A stretch of DNA of 64,000 nt from Cunninghamia lanceolata (Eukaryota; Streptophyta; Pinopsida; Cupressales; Cupressaceae). Shown piece by piece: positions 1 through 11,836 of the stretch (the stretch's first letter is position 1; each line of letters opens with the position of its first letter). The notes below the pieces were generated by a model. That model did not search any database. It was not told the DNA's origin and saw only the letters and a list, made by a program, of their open reading frames with translations. Position numbers and translations under genes: made by a program. The DNA lies in contig BSBN01000140.1 in the NCBI GenBank assembly GCA_027924645.1, positions 9,864,501 through 9,928,500 of the forward strand, written 5' to 3'.

Positions 1-358
1 GTTGATGACTTATGGAAGCCTATAGCCCCAATGTTATGTTGCATACTAAAATTAGGTAAGACTCGATGTAATCTCATAACCTCACCTTATATGCAAGAGG
101 AGTTACATTTAATAACCACAATGGTCATCAGGAGCTCATAAGCATATGATTTTGACTATCTTATTCAAAACAACAAACATACTCTTTGCATCCTAATATG
201 GTATAATAACAAGAAATTAAGAAATATTTTCAATTGACCAACTCATACAATTGGACTTTAAATATTTGAAGTAGCCATCTACAAATATCCATTCAAACGT
301 GGATTTATAGTGCAAGTATGGATGCCATCAATAAAAAAGATTTGTATTAACCAAATAT

Positions 359-499
359 CCATATAGGTATACATCAATATCTATCGATATAAGTATAACA
401 TATATACAAAATAGCCATATAGGATTACAAGAATGCCATATAGGCATACAATGTCAACTATATGCAATACAAAATATATGTCCACAAATGCCATATAGG
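359..499. repeat. Four dispersed copies of CCATATAGG
   Basis: The 9-mer CCATATAGG occurs at 359-367, 415-423, 436-444 and 491-499. The last two copies share a longer flank, TGCCATATAGGCATACAAT. Spacing is 56, 21 and 55 bp, so the unit is probably about 55 bp with one extra copy. It lies just downstream of the minus-strand gene ending at 526. I see no gene in 1-525; the rest is AT-rich unique-looking sequence. Confidence 0.6.
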
Positions 500-525
500 C
501 ATACAATAAAGGAACAAATAAAAAG

Positions 526-2610
526 TCATTCCCCTCTGGCTGGTGAAGAGAATAGATCACGGGCAGCCTTTGATCTTCTAAGAGATGGAGACGGATATGT
601 GGGTGGTCTAGTACGAACCCGAGGGCTGCTCCTCCTATTTAGTTCTTCCTGCATCTTTAGCTGTTACAATAAAAAGTATAGACATTAATATATAGAAATT
701 ACATGTTATAAAAAATGAAACATTTAACAAAATAATCACTTACTGCTACCATATAAGCTGTCTCCTCACTTGCCTTAGTAGCAGGAATAGGTGGTGGTGA
801 TGCCATGTCCTATAGAAACCATCCAGATAGAAATTAAACTTCAAATCAATAATCTTTTCATTTTTCAAAAATAAACAACTATAACAATGAATGTAAATTG
901 AAATTTACTAATCTGCCTCATACCCCTGTCAATGCCATGGAACTATGAATTGCAGAGGTCACACCATGCTCCATTGCCCTATGAACATCGGGAGGTGTCT
1001 TCATAGCCTGCATCATTTGGAAGTAAAACAACATTATTCAATTACGAAAACTATAATAGTGATGCAAATCATGGCTCCTAACATACACACACATTCATCT
1101 AAACATGGAAGTACACACAATAAAGCACACAAGTCACATACAAAAATCTACTAAGTACAATTCATTCATTAAACTATTTATTTTATTACATCTGTGAAGC
1201 TTTAAAGTCCACCACCACTGGCAGGTGTTGTCGTGAAATCTCCAATATTAACCTATTCAACATACAAAATTAGATATTAGAATACCATTCATATAACGAT
1301 GCTATTCACATGTAATATTTATATTTGTTTACTAGTTACATACCCCAATAGTAGATGATGTAGTGTAATATATAGGTGGAGAACCACTGAAAGCTGCATC
1401 AACGCTATGACCCTGGAATTTCATTAAAATCATCAAACTAAATTAGTTAATCTTACATTTCAAAAATAAAATTTAATAAACTAAATTCAATAATCTTGCT
1501 AATATTTACCTGAGTATCAAGGCCAAAAGTCTCACTCAGGAGGGTATCTGTCATCACCATCTGCTCAGCTGTAGATGTAGCCTGTGCACCTACATCTTGA
1601 CTATCCATGGGGTCATAACCATAGGCTGACCCGCAAGTCTGACAAGCATGGGGTGGGACCCTACTCCTTGCACTATTTCCCAACCCACGCTATACTGCAG
1701 GACTGGCATGCTCTATGATGCTTTGGGTCAAGGCACTAATGCATTGAAGTGTATTGACCTCAACACTCTCCTTCACAATGGAAGAGATAGAAACATGCTC
1801 ATGGGCTAGTCTACTGATTACTCATCTCACTGCCTACTGTGGGTCAACACGTGCCCCTAGTCTATCTTGTACTGACCCCCCACCTCTACCCTAGAAGTCT
1901 CGCATATCAAAATAGTTTGGCACTTTATTAAGGACAAACTCGCAGTAGAGTTTCCTCAAAAAGTATTGTGGGACCTCATTATTATTGCATGGAGGATGGT
2001 CAAAAACCATCCACCACCTCTGCCCAAAATTGTCCCTTATTGCTTGGTTGTTGCACCAATGGATAGGGAACCTCTTGCATGTAATGGGTGGAGGTTGATT
2101 TGTTTGTGGGTTTTTGAAAATGGAACACAAGTCTAATTTTGTAATTTGTAACTTTTTCACATCTTGATATGATAGCTTGTGTGCATAATAGTCTCTAAAC
2201 TCTCTCCTCTTATCCTACCAACTAGATATTTTCTTGCTAATTGAATCTAAATTTGATAACATAGATTCAAGAGATTCAGCAAGCGTGGACCTATGCAAGG
2301 TTGAAGTTGAAGGATCTTTCAACCTTGCAATTATGTCTTCAATTTATTTTTTACTGTTTTCAATTTGCCCCATTAGATTTTCTTGTGTTCCAGGGGCATG
2401 TCAAGGAATGGATGGAGGATTTTGTTGTTTGGTAGGTATTTCCTCTTCAAGATTTTGTGGATTTTGAGGAGGAGGAGGTGCATTAACATTTCCTGACAAT
2501 TAACAAAATTTACATAAAAAATCAACTCAAACCTACCTATTTAGAAATGATTTCAAACAAAAAAACAAATAAAACTCACTCCTTTGGCCTACTCGACGTC
2601 GTGGCAGCAT
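526..2610 (-). pseudogene. Unrecognised seven-exon gene, decayed
   Basis: I do not recognise this family. A gene model can be drawn on the minus strand: ATG at 2610; exons 2610-2580, 2492-1510, 1412-1344, 1252-1190, 1007-924, 809-744 and 660-526 (TGA). Donors read GTGAGT, GTAAAT, GTATGT, GTAATA, GTATGA and GTAAGT, and every intron ends in AG. All junctions are phase 0 except the first, and the frame stays open across them, giving about 476 codons. The product would be basic at the N terminus (MLPRRRVGQR), then proline-rich, then a central region with a WW-containing segment (GQRWWMVFDHPP), and a basic, Ser/Pro-rich C terminus. At least eight in-frame stops interrupt exons 2 and 4, each explainable as CAG, CAA or CGA changed by C-to-T. 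If the TAA at 1204-1202 is original, the gene ends there with 377 residues and the three 3' exons belong to something else. It could be an accessory ORF of a DNA transposon; nothing proves that. Confidence 0.6.
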
Positions 2611-2755
2611 TTTGGTGATGAATCGATAAGATTTTGGTGTTCAATCAAGTCTTCCAAAACGCGAGCGCGCTTCTCAGGGTTTGTAGGCTGTGGGTGTAAA
2701 GGAGAATAAATAAATGAAATGAGATGATAAGCTTTTTTATTTATTTATAATAAGT

Positions 2756-2866
2756 CATAACGCACTCACATTATAATGCAAGTGCGTTATGGTTTGGTTT
2801 TACTGAGCCTTAGGCTCGTCATTGCCAAACCATAACACGAGCGTGTTATAACGCGCTCGTGTTATG
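2756..2866. repeat. Cluster of three adjacent hairpins
   Basis: Hairpin A pairs CATAACGCACT (2756-2766) with AGTGCGTTATG (2781-2791). Hairpin B pairs GGTTTGG (2791-2797) with CCAAACC (2825-2831), with an inner stem GAGCC/GGCTC. Hairpin C pairs CATAACACGAGCG (2831-2843) with CGCTCGTGTTATG (2854-2866), a perfect 13-bp stem. An alternative long stem GTTATGGTTTGG/CCAAACCATAAC joins A and C. It lies 146-256 bp upstream of the ATG of the minus-strand gene. It may be its promoter region or the end of a DNA transposon. The 2611-2755 stretch holds no gene. Confidence 0.7.
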
Positions 2867-2927
2867 TATTTTTTATTTTTTTAAAATTTGGCCATTTTTT
2901 CGCCCCCCAACCTTTGGCACTTACCCA

Positions 2928-4149
<1,222 letters not shown>

Positions 4150-4151
4150 TC

Positions 4152-4163
4152 TGGTATAAGAGC
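4152..4163 (+). other. Primer-binding site of gypsy-1
   Basis: TGGTATAAGAGC matches the plant initiator-Met tRNA primer site TGGTATCAGAGC with one change. It lies two bases after a CA end and six bases before the gag ATG. Confidence 0.75.
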
Positions 4164-4169
4164 AAGAAG

Positions 4170-7100
4170 ATGGCTTGGAGAGGAAGAGGAAGAGGCGGTC
4201 TTGCCCAGATGAATAGAGAAATGCAAAATCTGCAAAGGCAAGTAGCAGAACTTACAACACAGATGGAAAACCAAAGACTGGGTAGAGGAGGAGATGAATT
4301 TGATGAAGAGATAGGTCGAGGAGGTGCAGATCAAGACACAAAACATGAAGAAAAAGAATTAGAAGGCATGCGTTTTGAAGAGAGGATGCTCAGGGCCTTA
4401 GAAGGGAAAAATGAAGGGGTCAAGGTAGATGTTTTAGATGTAGGTAGTCTTAAACTAGAGGAGTTGATAGACTAGTTGAATGATATGAGAAACTTTTTGG
4501 AATGGAAATCCATGACAGAGGAAAAGAAGGTGAAATTTGCATGCACCAAATTAAAGGGTTATGTAATGATTTGGTGGGATCATCTTCAAAAGGAATGAAC
4601 AAGGAAAGGCAAGGATAATATTAGGACATGGAATAAAATTGAGAAGAAGTTGAGAAAAAAATTTTTGCCCATAGATTATGCGCAAACCCTTTTTTGAAGG
4701 TTTCAAAATTTAAAGTAGAATCTCTCTTCTGTGCAAGATTATACAAATGAGTTTTATATGTTGTCTATACGTGTAGAGCATCAAGAAACTAATGAACAGA
4801 TGGCTGCTAGATATGTGAATGGCCTGAAATTCTCTATTCAAGATGAATTGAGCATGCATCGACTCAACAGTATGGAAGAGGCTTACCAATTGGCTCTAAA
4901 GGTTGAAGAAAAATAAAATAGACAATACCGACAGAGGAATAGAGGAGGAAGAAGGGGTACATCAATCCCATTTCGAGGAGGTTCAAATTATGGCAGGGGA
5001 GAGTCATCCCATGGATTGGAAAAATAAGCAGACACTTGACAAGATCCTCTGAATCAAGAACAAGGAAGGGGATTTCAAAGAGGTAGAGGTTATGGTAGCG
5101 GTAGAGGATGGGAAAACTAGAGAAGGCCTTTCACTTGTTTCAGATGTGGAGAAGAAGGTCATAGGGAATTTGAATGCTCAAATTATAACATGCAAGACAT
5201 AAATCAAGGAGGACAATCTAGGGTAAACCTAATTCAAATGCATCATGAAGTGGAAGGTACAGAACTAGAGGTTCCACTAGATGTGGGAGAAAGTCTCATG
5301 ATGAGAAGAGCAATGGTGATTCTAGAGAAGGAGAAAACACAAGCCAAAAGCTCTGATGGTTCATGGCTTCAAATTAATATCTTTAGCACCAGATGCACTT
5401 CGGGTGGCAAGGTATGTCAAGTTATTATTGATGGAGGTAGTTGTGAAAATATGGTTTCTAAAGAAATGGTAGACAAATTGAATTTACACTATGAAAAACA
5501 TCCTCATCTGTACCGCATTGCATGGTTTAAAAAGGGAAATGAAGTCATTGTTGATAAAAGATGCCTAATTAAGTTTAGCATAGGGAAGATCTATCAGGAT
5601 GAGATATGGTGTGATGTTGTCCCAATGGATGCCTGTCATGTGTTATTGGGAAGGCCATGACAGTATGATAGAAAAGTCATACATGGTGGAGAGAAAAACA
5701 CATACACCTTTTGGAAAGATGGCTCTAAGGTGATTTTGTTGCCTCTCAAGGATGAAGGAAAAGGTGGGACCATTTTGTTTGAAAGAGATCTTGTTAAAGA
5801 AATGAAGGTGACAGGGTGTTGTTATGCATTAGTAGTGAAAAAAGGTGAAGAGGAAGACATTTCAGTTCCCCCAGAAGTAGCAGAGTTTTTGAAAGAATTT
5901 GTTGATGTTGTGCCTGATGAATTACCTGATGGTCTACCTCCAAAGAGAGATATTCATCATCATATTGATTTGATTCCAGGAGCAACTCTTCCCAACCAAG
6001 CAGCTTATAGGATGAATCTGACACAACATGCAAAGTTGAATAAGCAAGTAACAGAGATCATAAGTAAAGGTATGGTGAGAGAGAGCATGAGCCCATGTGC
6101 TGTACCAACATTGTTGACCCCCAAAAAAGATGGAACATGGAGGATGTGTACTGATAGCAGAGCAATTAATAAGATTACCATCAAGTATCAGTTTCCTATA
6201 CCTCGTATGGAGTACATGATCGATGTCCTTACAGGGGCCAAATATTTCAGCAAGATTGACCTATGAAGTGGCTACCACCAAATCCAGATCTGAGAAGGGG
6301 ATGAGTGGAAGACAACCTTCAAGACTGGAGATGGATTATATGAGTGGATGGTTATGCCATTTAGGTTATCAAATGCACCTAGCACATTTATGAGATTGAT
6401 GAACACTATACTATGACCTTACATTGGTAAGTTTGTGGTAGTTTATTTTGATGATATTTTGGTATTTAGTAACAACAAAGAAGAGTACTTACAACACTTG
6501 AGGATCATCTTTGGTGTGTTAAGAAAGGAGAAGCTCTATGCCAATTTGAAGAAGTATAGGTTCATGCAGGACAGTTTCATTTTTTTAGGCTTTGTCATTT
6601 CTAAAGATGGTGTCAGAATGGATCCAAAGAAGGTCAGTACAATTCTAGAATGACCTAGTCCAAGCAGCATCACAGAGGTACAAAGTTTTTATGGCTTGGC
6701 TACTTTCTATCGAAAGTTCATTCAAAATTTTAGTAGTATTATAGCCCCTATAACAGATTGCACCAAAGGAAGGGAGTTTGTATGGACCACGGATGCTGAG
6801 GAGAGCTTTAAGTACTTGAAGCAAAAGGTAATAGAAGCACCTATACTTGCATTACCAAATTTTGATAAGGCATTTGAAGTAGAATGTGATGCCTCCCATG
6901 TGGGAATAGGTGTTGTGCTTAGCCAAGCTGGAAAACCTATAGCTTTCTTTAGTGAAAAGTTGAATGAAGTGAGAAAGAATTATTCTACTTATGATTTGGA
7001 ATTTTATGCAATTGTTTAAGCATTGAGGCATTGGAGACATTATCTAGTTCCCTAGGAGTTTGTATTGTTTATAGATCATATTGCATTGAGATACTTGAAC

Positions 7101-7208
7101 ACACAGAAAATGTTGAATAGTAGGCATGCCGAGTGGGTCTCTTTCTTCCAGGGTTACAATTTTGTGTTGAAGCATAATTCAAGAAAACAAAACCAGGTTG
7201 CAGATGCA
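4170..7208 (+). pseudogene. gypsy-1 gag-pol (chromovirus-like), truncated
   Basis: A Ty3/gypsy polyprotein in a single frame with no frameshift over 3 kb. In order: gag with an Arg/Gly-rich start (MAWRGRGRGG) and a coiled segment; a CCHC knuckle (CFRCGEEGHREFEC, about 5135-5176); protease with IIDGGS at about 5427; reverse transcriptase from about 5950 with [25 protein letters not shown] and YFDD (about 6441); RNase H with [11 protein letters not shown] and NYSTYDLEF. It stops abruptly after QNQVADA at 7208, so the end of RNase H, the integrase and the 3' LTR are missing. More than 15 in-frame stops are present, nearly all at sites where relatives have Gln, Arg or Trp (for example LLGRP-stop, IDL-stop, ILE-stop). 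It is the same clade as the minus-strand element at 53690-58321. Confidence 0.9.
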
Positions 7209-7787
7209 TTTTTTGTTTTTCATTTTTATTTTATTTTTTATTTTTTTTTGTTTTCATTTATTTTAATTTTTAAGTGAGTGGTGTAGTGAGGAACTGAGGG
7301 GATGGGTGGAGCTGGGAGCGATGATGTGCAGGGAGGTGGGAAGGAAACATAGGGGACGAGAGGAGTAGTGGCAGGGAATAGGGAGGCAGGCGGAGGGGAG
7401 GTGGGGGATGGGAGGGCATAGGGAAAGGTAGGTGGGAATCAGGTGGGAGCGGTGGACTGGTCACTGGCGGCGAGTGAACAGGGGTAGGGTGGGCTACAGA
7501 GAGCGGGTGAAGCGGAAGTAGGGGGAGTGGTGGGGAATGTAGGTTAGGGTGGCTATAGGGTTTGGGGATAGTTTTTTGTTTTTTGTTTTATTTATTTATT
7601 TGTTTTGTTTTTGTGTATTTTAAATTTTTTTGGTTTTGAAGTTTTTTGAGTTGTTTAATTTTTTGTTTTTGATTTTTTTTGAGTTGTTTAATTTTTAATT
7701 TTTGATTTTTTTATTGTAGTTTTTTGATTTTTGATTTTTTTATTTTTTGTTTGTGATTTTGTTTTGATTTTTGATTTTTTTTTAAAA
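7209..7787. repeat. Low-complexity T-rich / purine-rich / T-rich block
   Basis: The gypsy-1 sequence gives way to a T-rich tract (7209-7275), then a strand-asymmetric G/A-rich segment (about 7275-7560, motifs such as GGGAGG and GGTGGG), then TTTTGATTT-type tracts (7565-7780). Within the last part a segment of about 33 bp beginning GAGTTGTTTAATTTT is duplicated (7648-7720). I see no gene. It ends at the left border of the outer nested element. Confidence 0.8.
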
Positions 7788-8962
7788 TATTGGGATTAAG
7801 GTGCCATCAACGTTGTAAATCCTACTACATAGTTTCCACTGTTCTTGGAAAGTTCCAAGGTTCTTGGAGAGTTCCAACATCCTTGGAGATAGGGTGTTAA
7901 TTTGGTAAATTTATTCATAAGGGATGAAAGTTTCACCATCAACGGTAAATTATTTTTTATTGGTACGGTAAATAATTATTTACTGGCCTTAGTAATTAAT
8001 TAGTTATTGGCAAGTTGTTACAAAGTTACTTTTACTACTCAAGGAATCTTGGTAAGTAGTAAATGAGGTGAGGTGGAGAATCTTGGTGCCTACCTTAGGG
8101 AAATGTATTTTCAAGCTGCTATGATGCATGTCATAAGTTTGTAAGAGTATCTATGACAACTTACAATTGTCATAAGGTGTAAGAGATTCTATGACAACAT
8201 ATGACAGCAATTATTGTCTTGTAAGTTCCTATTCTTGGTTCTAGGTACCTATATTGGGAAGATGCCTATGACAGGTGTAAGGGAATCTATAAGAAGATGA
8301 TTTTGGTGTATCCCAAGATAGAAATGTTGGATTTTGTCCATCTCCCAAAAATTTGTTTGGGGGGTACGCATTTTGTATAAATATGAGATTTCAGAGTGAA
8401 GTTTGGTGGAGTAACGTTTGAAAGAGAGGAAAACTTGTTTGTAGGTAGCAGATTGCATGAGTGAGTTTTTCTATACACAGGTGTTGTGGGATTGAATATT
8501 GAAGAGGAGATTGCATGTGGATGTATTGTAATCTTGTTTTGAAGATAATACAACTTGAGCTTCTCTTCTTGGTGGAGTTTTTCCTACAAGGGTTTCTCCA
8601 TGTAAACACTGTGTTATGTGTATGATGTTCTTATCCATTGTTAGCTTGTGTTGTGAGATCTTACATTCTTATGTTGTTGATTTGTGCCTCTTTTTTGTTA
8701 CTATCTTATGGTGATGTTATTTCTATTATAAGTTCATCTAAGGTGGTTTTATCAAGCATGTTAAAGTGGCTGATTTTAGCATCATAAAGAAGTTGAATCT
8801 TTTCATGGTATTCAAGGATTAAGCAAACTTATTTTTAGATTTGCATACAATTTTTAGATTTCTATTTTTTAGTAGTCAAATCCTTGTATCTCACCAATTG
8901 GTAGCATATCTCGGTTGTTTGATGATTAACAATTGGATTAGAGATTGTTCGTTTATTCAAAC
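7788..8962 (+). repeat. 5' LTR of the outer element
   Basis: 1175 bp, matching 34299-35467 along its length with roughly 10% differences by eye. A TATA box (TGTATAAATA, about 8376-8385) is shared by both copies (about 34887-34896), so transcription should start about 30 bp downstream. The sequence after the LTR, TTAGTATCGAAGC (8964-8976), is a poor match to the usual initiator-tRNA primer site. Confidence 0.9.
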
Positions 8963-11836
8963 AATTAGTATCGAAGCTTAAGGTTGTTCCATGGCTTGCA
9001 TGTGCTTGTATATGCTTGCATGTTCTTGCATGTGAGTTGCATGTACTTGCATGGACTTGCATGTTTCTTGCATGTGATGGATTCATAGTAATGTGGTTCT
9101 GGGTATTCGTCTATTTTAAAATTTAGCTTGTAAATCTTGCGAATCTGTTGGAAGGAATTGTAGAATGTTGGAGGTTTTTTGGGCTGCAGTGGATTTCTAT
9201 ATGTTGACATTGTTTTGCAGATCTGTGAGATTGGAAGCCATGGTATCTAACTCTCGGATGGATATTGTCAATGAGATCTATGGTGGGTATTGGAAGCTCA
9301 TGGTTGAGGATCTTATTTTTCATGGAGTTGGTCATGTGTTTGTTCCTTACAGGGTGGTGATTTGGAGCTCTAGTTTGACAATATGTGAGTATCCTCTTGT
9401 TTGGTGATTTTATTCCGTTACCTTGTGGTCATGTGAAGTGAATGGGTGTTCATGTTGAATGGTTGCTTTTGGTTCCCTAGTCACATGGAAGAACATTTAT
9501 TTTTTGGACTATAGTATGGAGTGCTTATGTTGGATTCATGGTTTTAGCCCTTAGTTACATGAAAGCACTAGATGATTTTCCACCAGTTGCATGTAGGTTG
9601 TGGAGTTGGTATTTTAGTGATATGGAAACTCTTGAACAACTTGGTTCCTCCTCTTTCATATTCATGTTATTTTGGATATGTAGGTTTTATAGTTTTCCCA
9701 TTTCAAAAAGCTATGGAATCGTAGATATGTGATAATTCATTGTTTCAGATGACATATATGGTGTGAATGTCTAGATGTTTAAGTGATTTTAGATTTACAA
9801 AGAGATGGTTTTGTAGTTTTTGCATGTTAACTAAAATTTGTGGTTTGTAGATCTATGGAAAGAATGCATTTAGACTCTTAGAGTATTCTGGATGGAAACA
9901 ATCACAGATTTGTAGGGTTGCTTGTTGGGTTCTTATGATCTATAGTTACTTTTATGTGGATTTTTTTGGCAAATTAGTTCTAGCATTGATCTTGGTGTTT
10001 GAGTCTTCGAAATCTACATGTTATTCCTAGTTATCTTTGTTTTGCATGTTACTAATGTGGGGTTGAATCTAATTTTCAATTATTTGAGATTGGAGCACTA
10101 ACCATGTTTTTCTCCTTTTAGATGTTGCATGAGTGCAGATGTTGTAAATTGTCTAATGAGAATTTTGTTTGGTTGGCCTCTTCTTGGTCACATTGATTAC
10201 ATTGGTATGTTTATTGCAGTAAGATAAAAGGATGGTTTAGAGTGCTCGATATAGTTGTTCATTAGAATCTATAACAGTAAGTTATAATGCATGATAAGCC
10301 CTATTCACTTTTAGTGGAGTTTTGGTAATGATGTAGGTCATGATACCATGTATACAAATCAATATCAATTTCAGTGGGAGTTTTGTGTAGTTACATAGTG
10401 TGTTCGATCTTGTTGGTTTGGAGATTATGGGTTACTTGACCTTTTGGGAGTTGTTGTCATTACAGTGGGATTCTTTGATTGTGTTGAGGCCATGAGTGAT
10501 CTTCATTTAGGAGATGGTTATCACAATGTCATGGATATCTTGGTTACATGTTTCAGTGGGAGCTTTTGACAGTGATGGTTTGATGTTTATCTTGTTGCCA
10601 TGTATAGCTCAGTATCATAGTTCAGTAGGAGCTTTAGCAAGATATGGTTATCTTCATGTTATTTGAAGAGGTGCTAAGATCTTGTTTCATGGAGGACCCT
10701 TAGAGTCTTTGGTAAAGGTGTTATTGTTCTTCCTTTGGAGAGGATGTAGATCTCTTTGGTTTTGAGTATTAATCATTTTCTTGGAGCTTCATGATTTACA
10801 TTTTGCATTTGAAGTTGGTATGGATTGATTGGTGGGTGCTCATGGATACTAGAGAGACTTAGGTTAGGATGGATATTTCTTATGTTAAGAGATATGTGTT
10901 GGAGTAGTTACTAGTTTTTCAATAGTAAAGATCGAGGAGCCTACACCTGGAAATGGATGTGAGTCCATCATAGACCTGATGAGAAGGTTATCTTTATTGA
11001 AAGCTTATATTGCTTGGTGTTGTATGTAAAGGACAATCTTGTATCCCACTCTTGGTCTACTCAGAAGGTAAATGATCTAAGAGATATTGCCCACTTGATT
11101 ATTAGATTCATTCTTTATATGTTTCTTTTCTTCTCTTATGTATTAGTCTTGAAAGTTGAGTTTTGAGGGCTTATTGAGAAGTAGAAGCATGATTTTATGT
11201 ATTTCCGTTGTTCTCCTTGTAATCTTGAACTTGGGTTAGTTATGAGGACTTGGTAGGAGAGGTAAAGGAGATTGTTAGTGGCTTCATATTCCATTATGCC
11301 ATGGGAATGTTTGGCTAGTTTGATCTACTTTCTGTGAGAGTTTTACATCTATTTCTGCCATGTTTTCATTTGAATTGAATGGTTAGGTGTTGATATCCTT
11401 TTAGTTTGGAGTGTTGAAGGAGATATTACTTTACACAATTTGGCACAAGTTAGTGTGATATAAAGATATGGTTTTATTTGCAAGTTCTCTCTTTCCTAGT
11501 ATATTGTCTTCTTCCTGAAGGTTCTTATGTTTATGGAGTTGAGGTTTTGAATGGACTCGTGTGTTGGTGTTTGTACTTCTTTTTTTTTGGCAACAATTTG
11601 GTAGCTCCTTGATCTCTTTCTTCATTGATTTGGAGGACTTGGGAGAGTTATTTGGATTGGTAATGAGAGATGTATTTTACATATCATTGTATGCTTCTTT
11701 GACACTGTGATAGAGGAGTTAGCCACATCCTCTATGTGAAGTGCTATAGGAGGACTTGTTAATGCTGTGATCTTGTTTTCAAATTTGACATTACCTATGC
11801 AGTGGGAGTTCCAGATGGTATATGTGTTCTATATTA
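8963..11836 (+). other. Left internal region of the outer element, no intact gene
   Basis: About 2.9 kb without a credible coding region. Near 9239-9330 a short open stretch contains WKLMVEDLIF, which resembles the WKxKMEDLL segment of copia gag, the only hint of an autonomous ancestor. A motif like CAGTGGGAG recurs near 10371, 10461, 10553, 10622 and 11799. The region ends where gypsy-2 is inserted. Confidence 0.6.
8994..9074. repeat. TTGCATG array just inside the outer element
   Basis: Seven copies of TTGCATG and one variant (TTGTATA) are spaced 9-13 bp apart. The array starts about 20 bp after the primer-site position. TGCATG is the core of the plant RY element, but a functional role is only a guess. 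Confidence 0.75.

Noticed and set aside
8994..9074. CRISPR-like direct repeats
   Set aside because: Units are 7 bp with 2-6-bp gaps in a plant genome; this is a short degenerate repeat.
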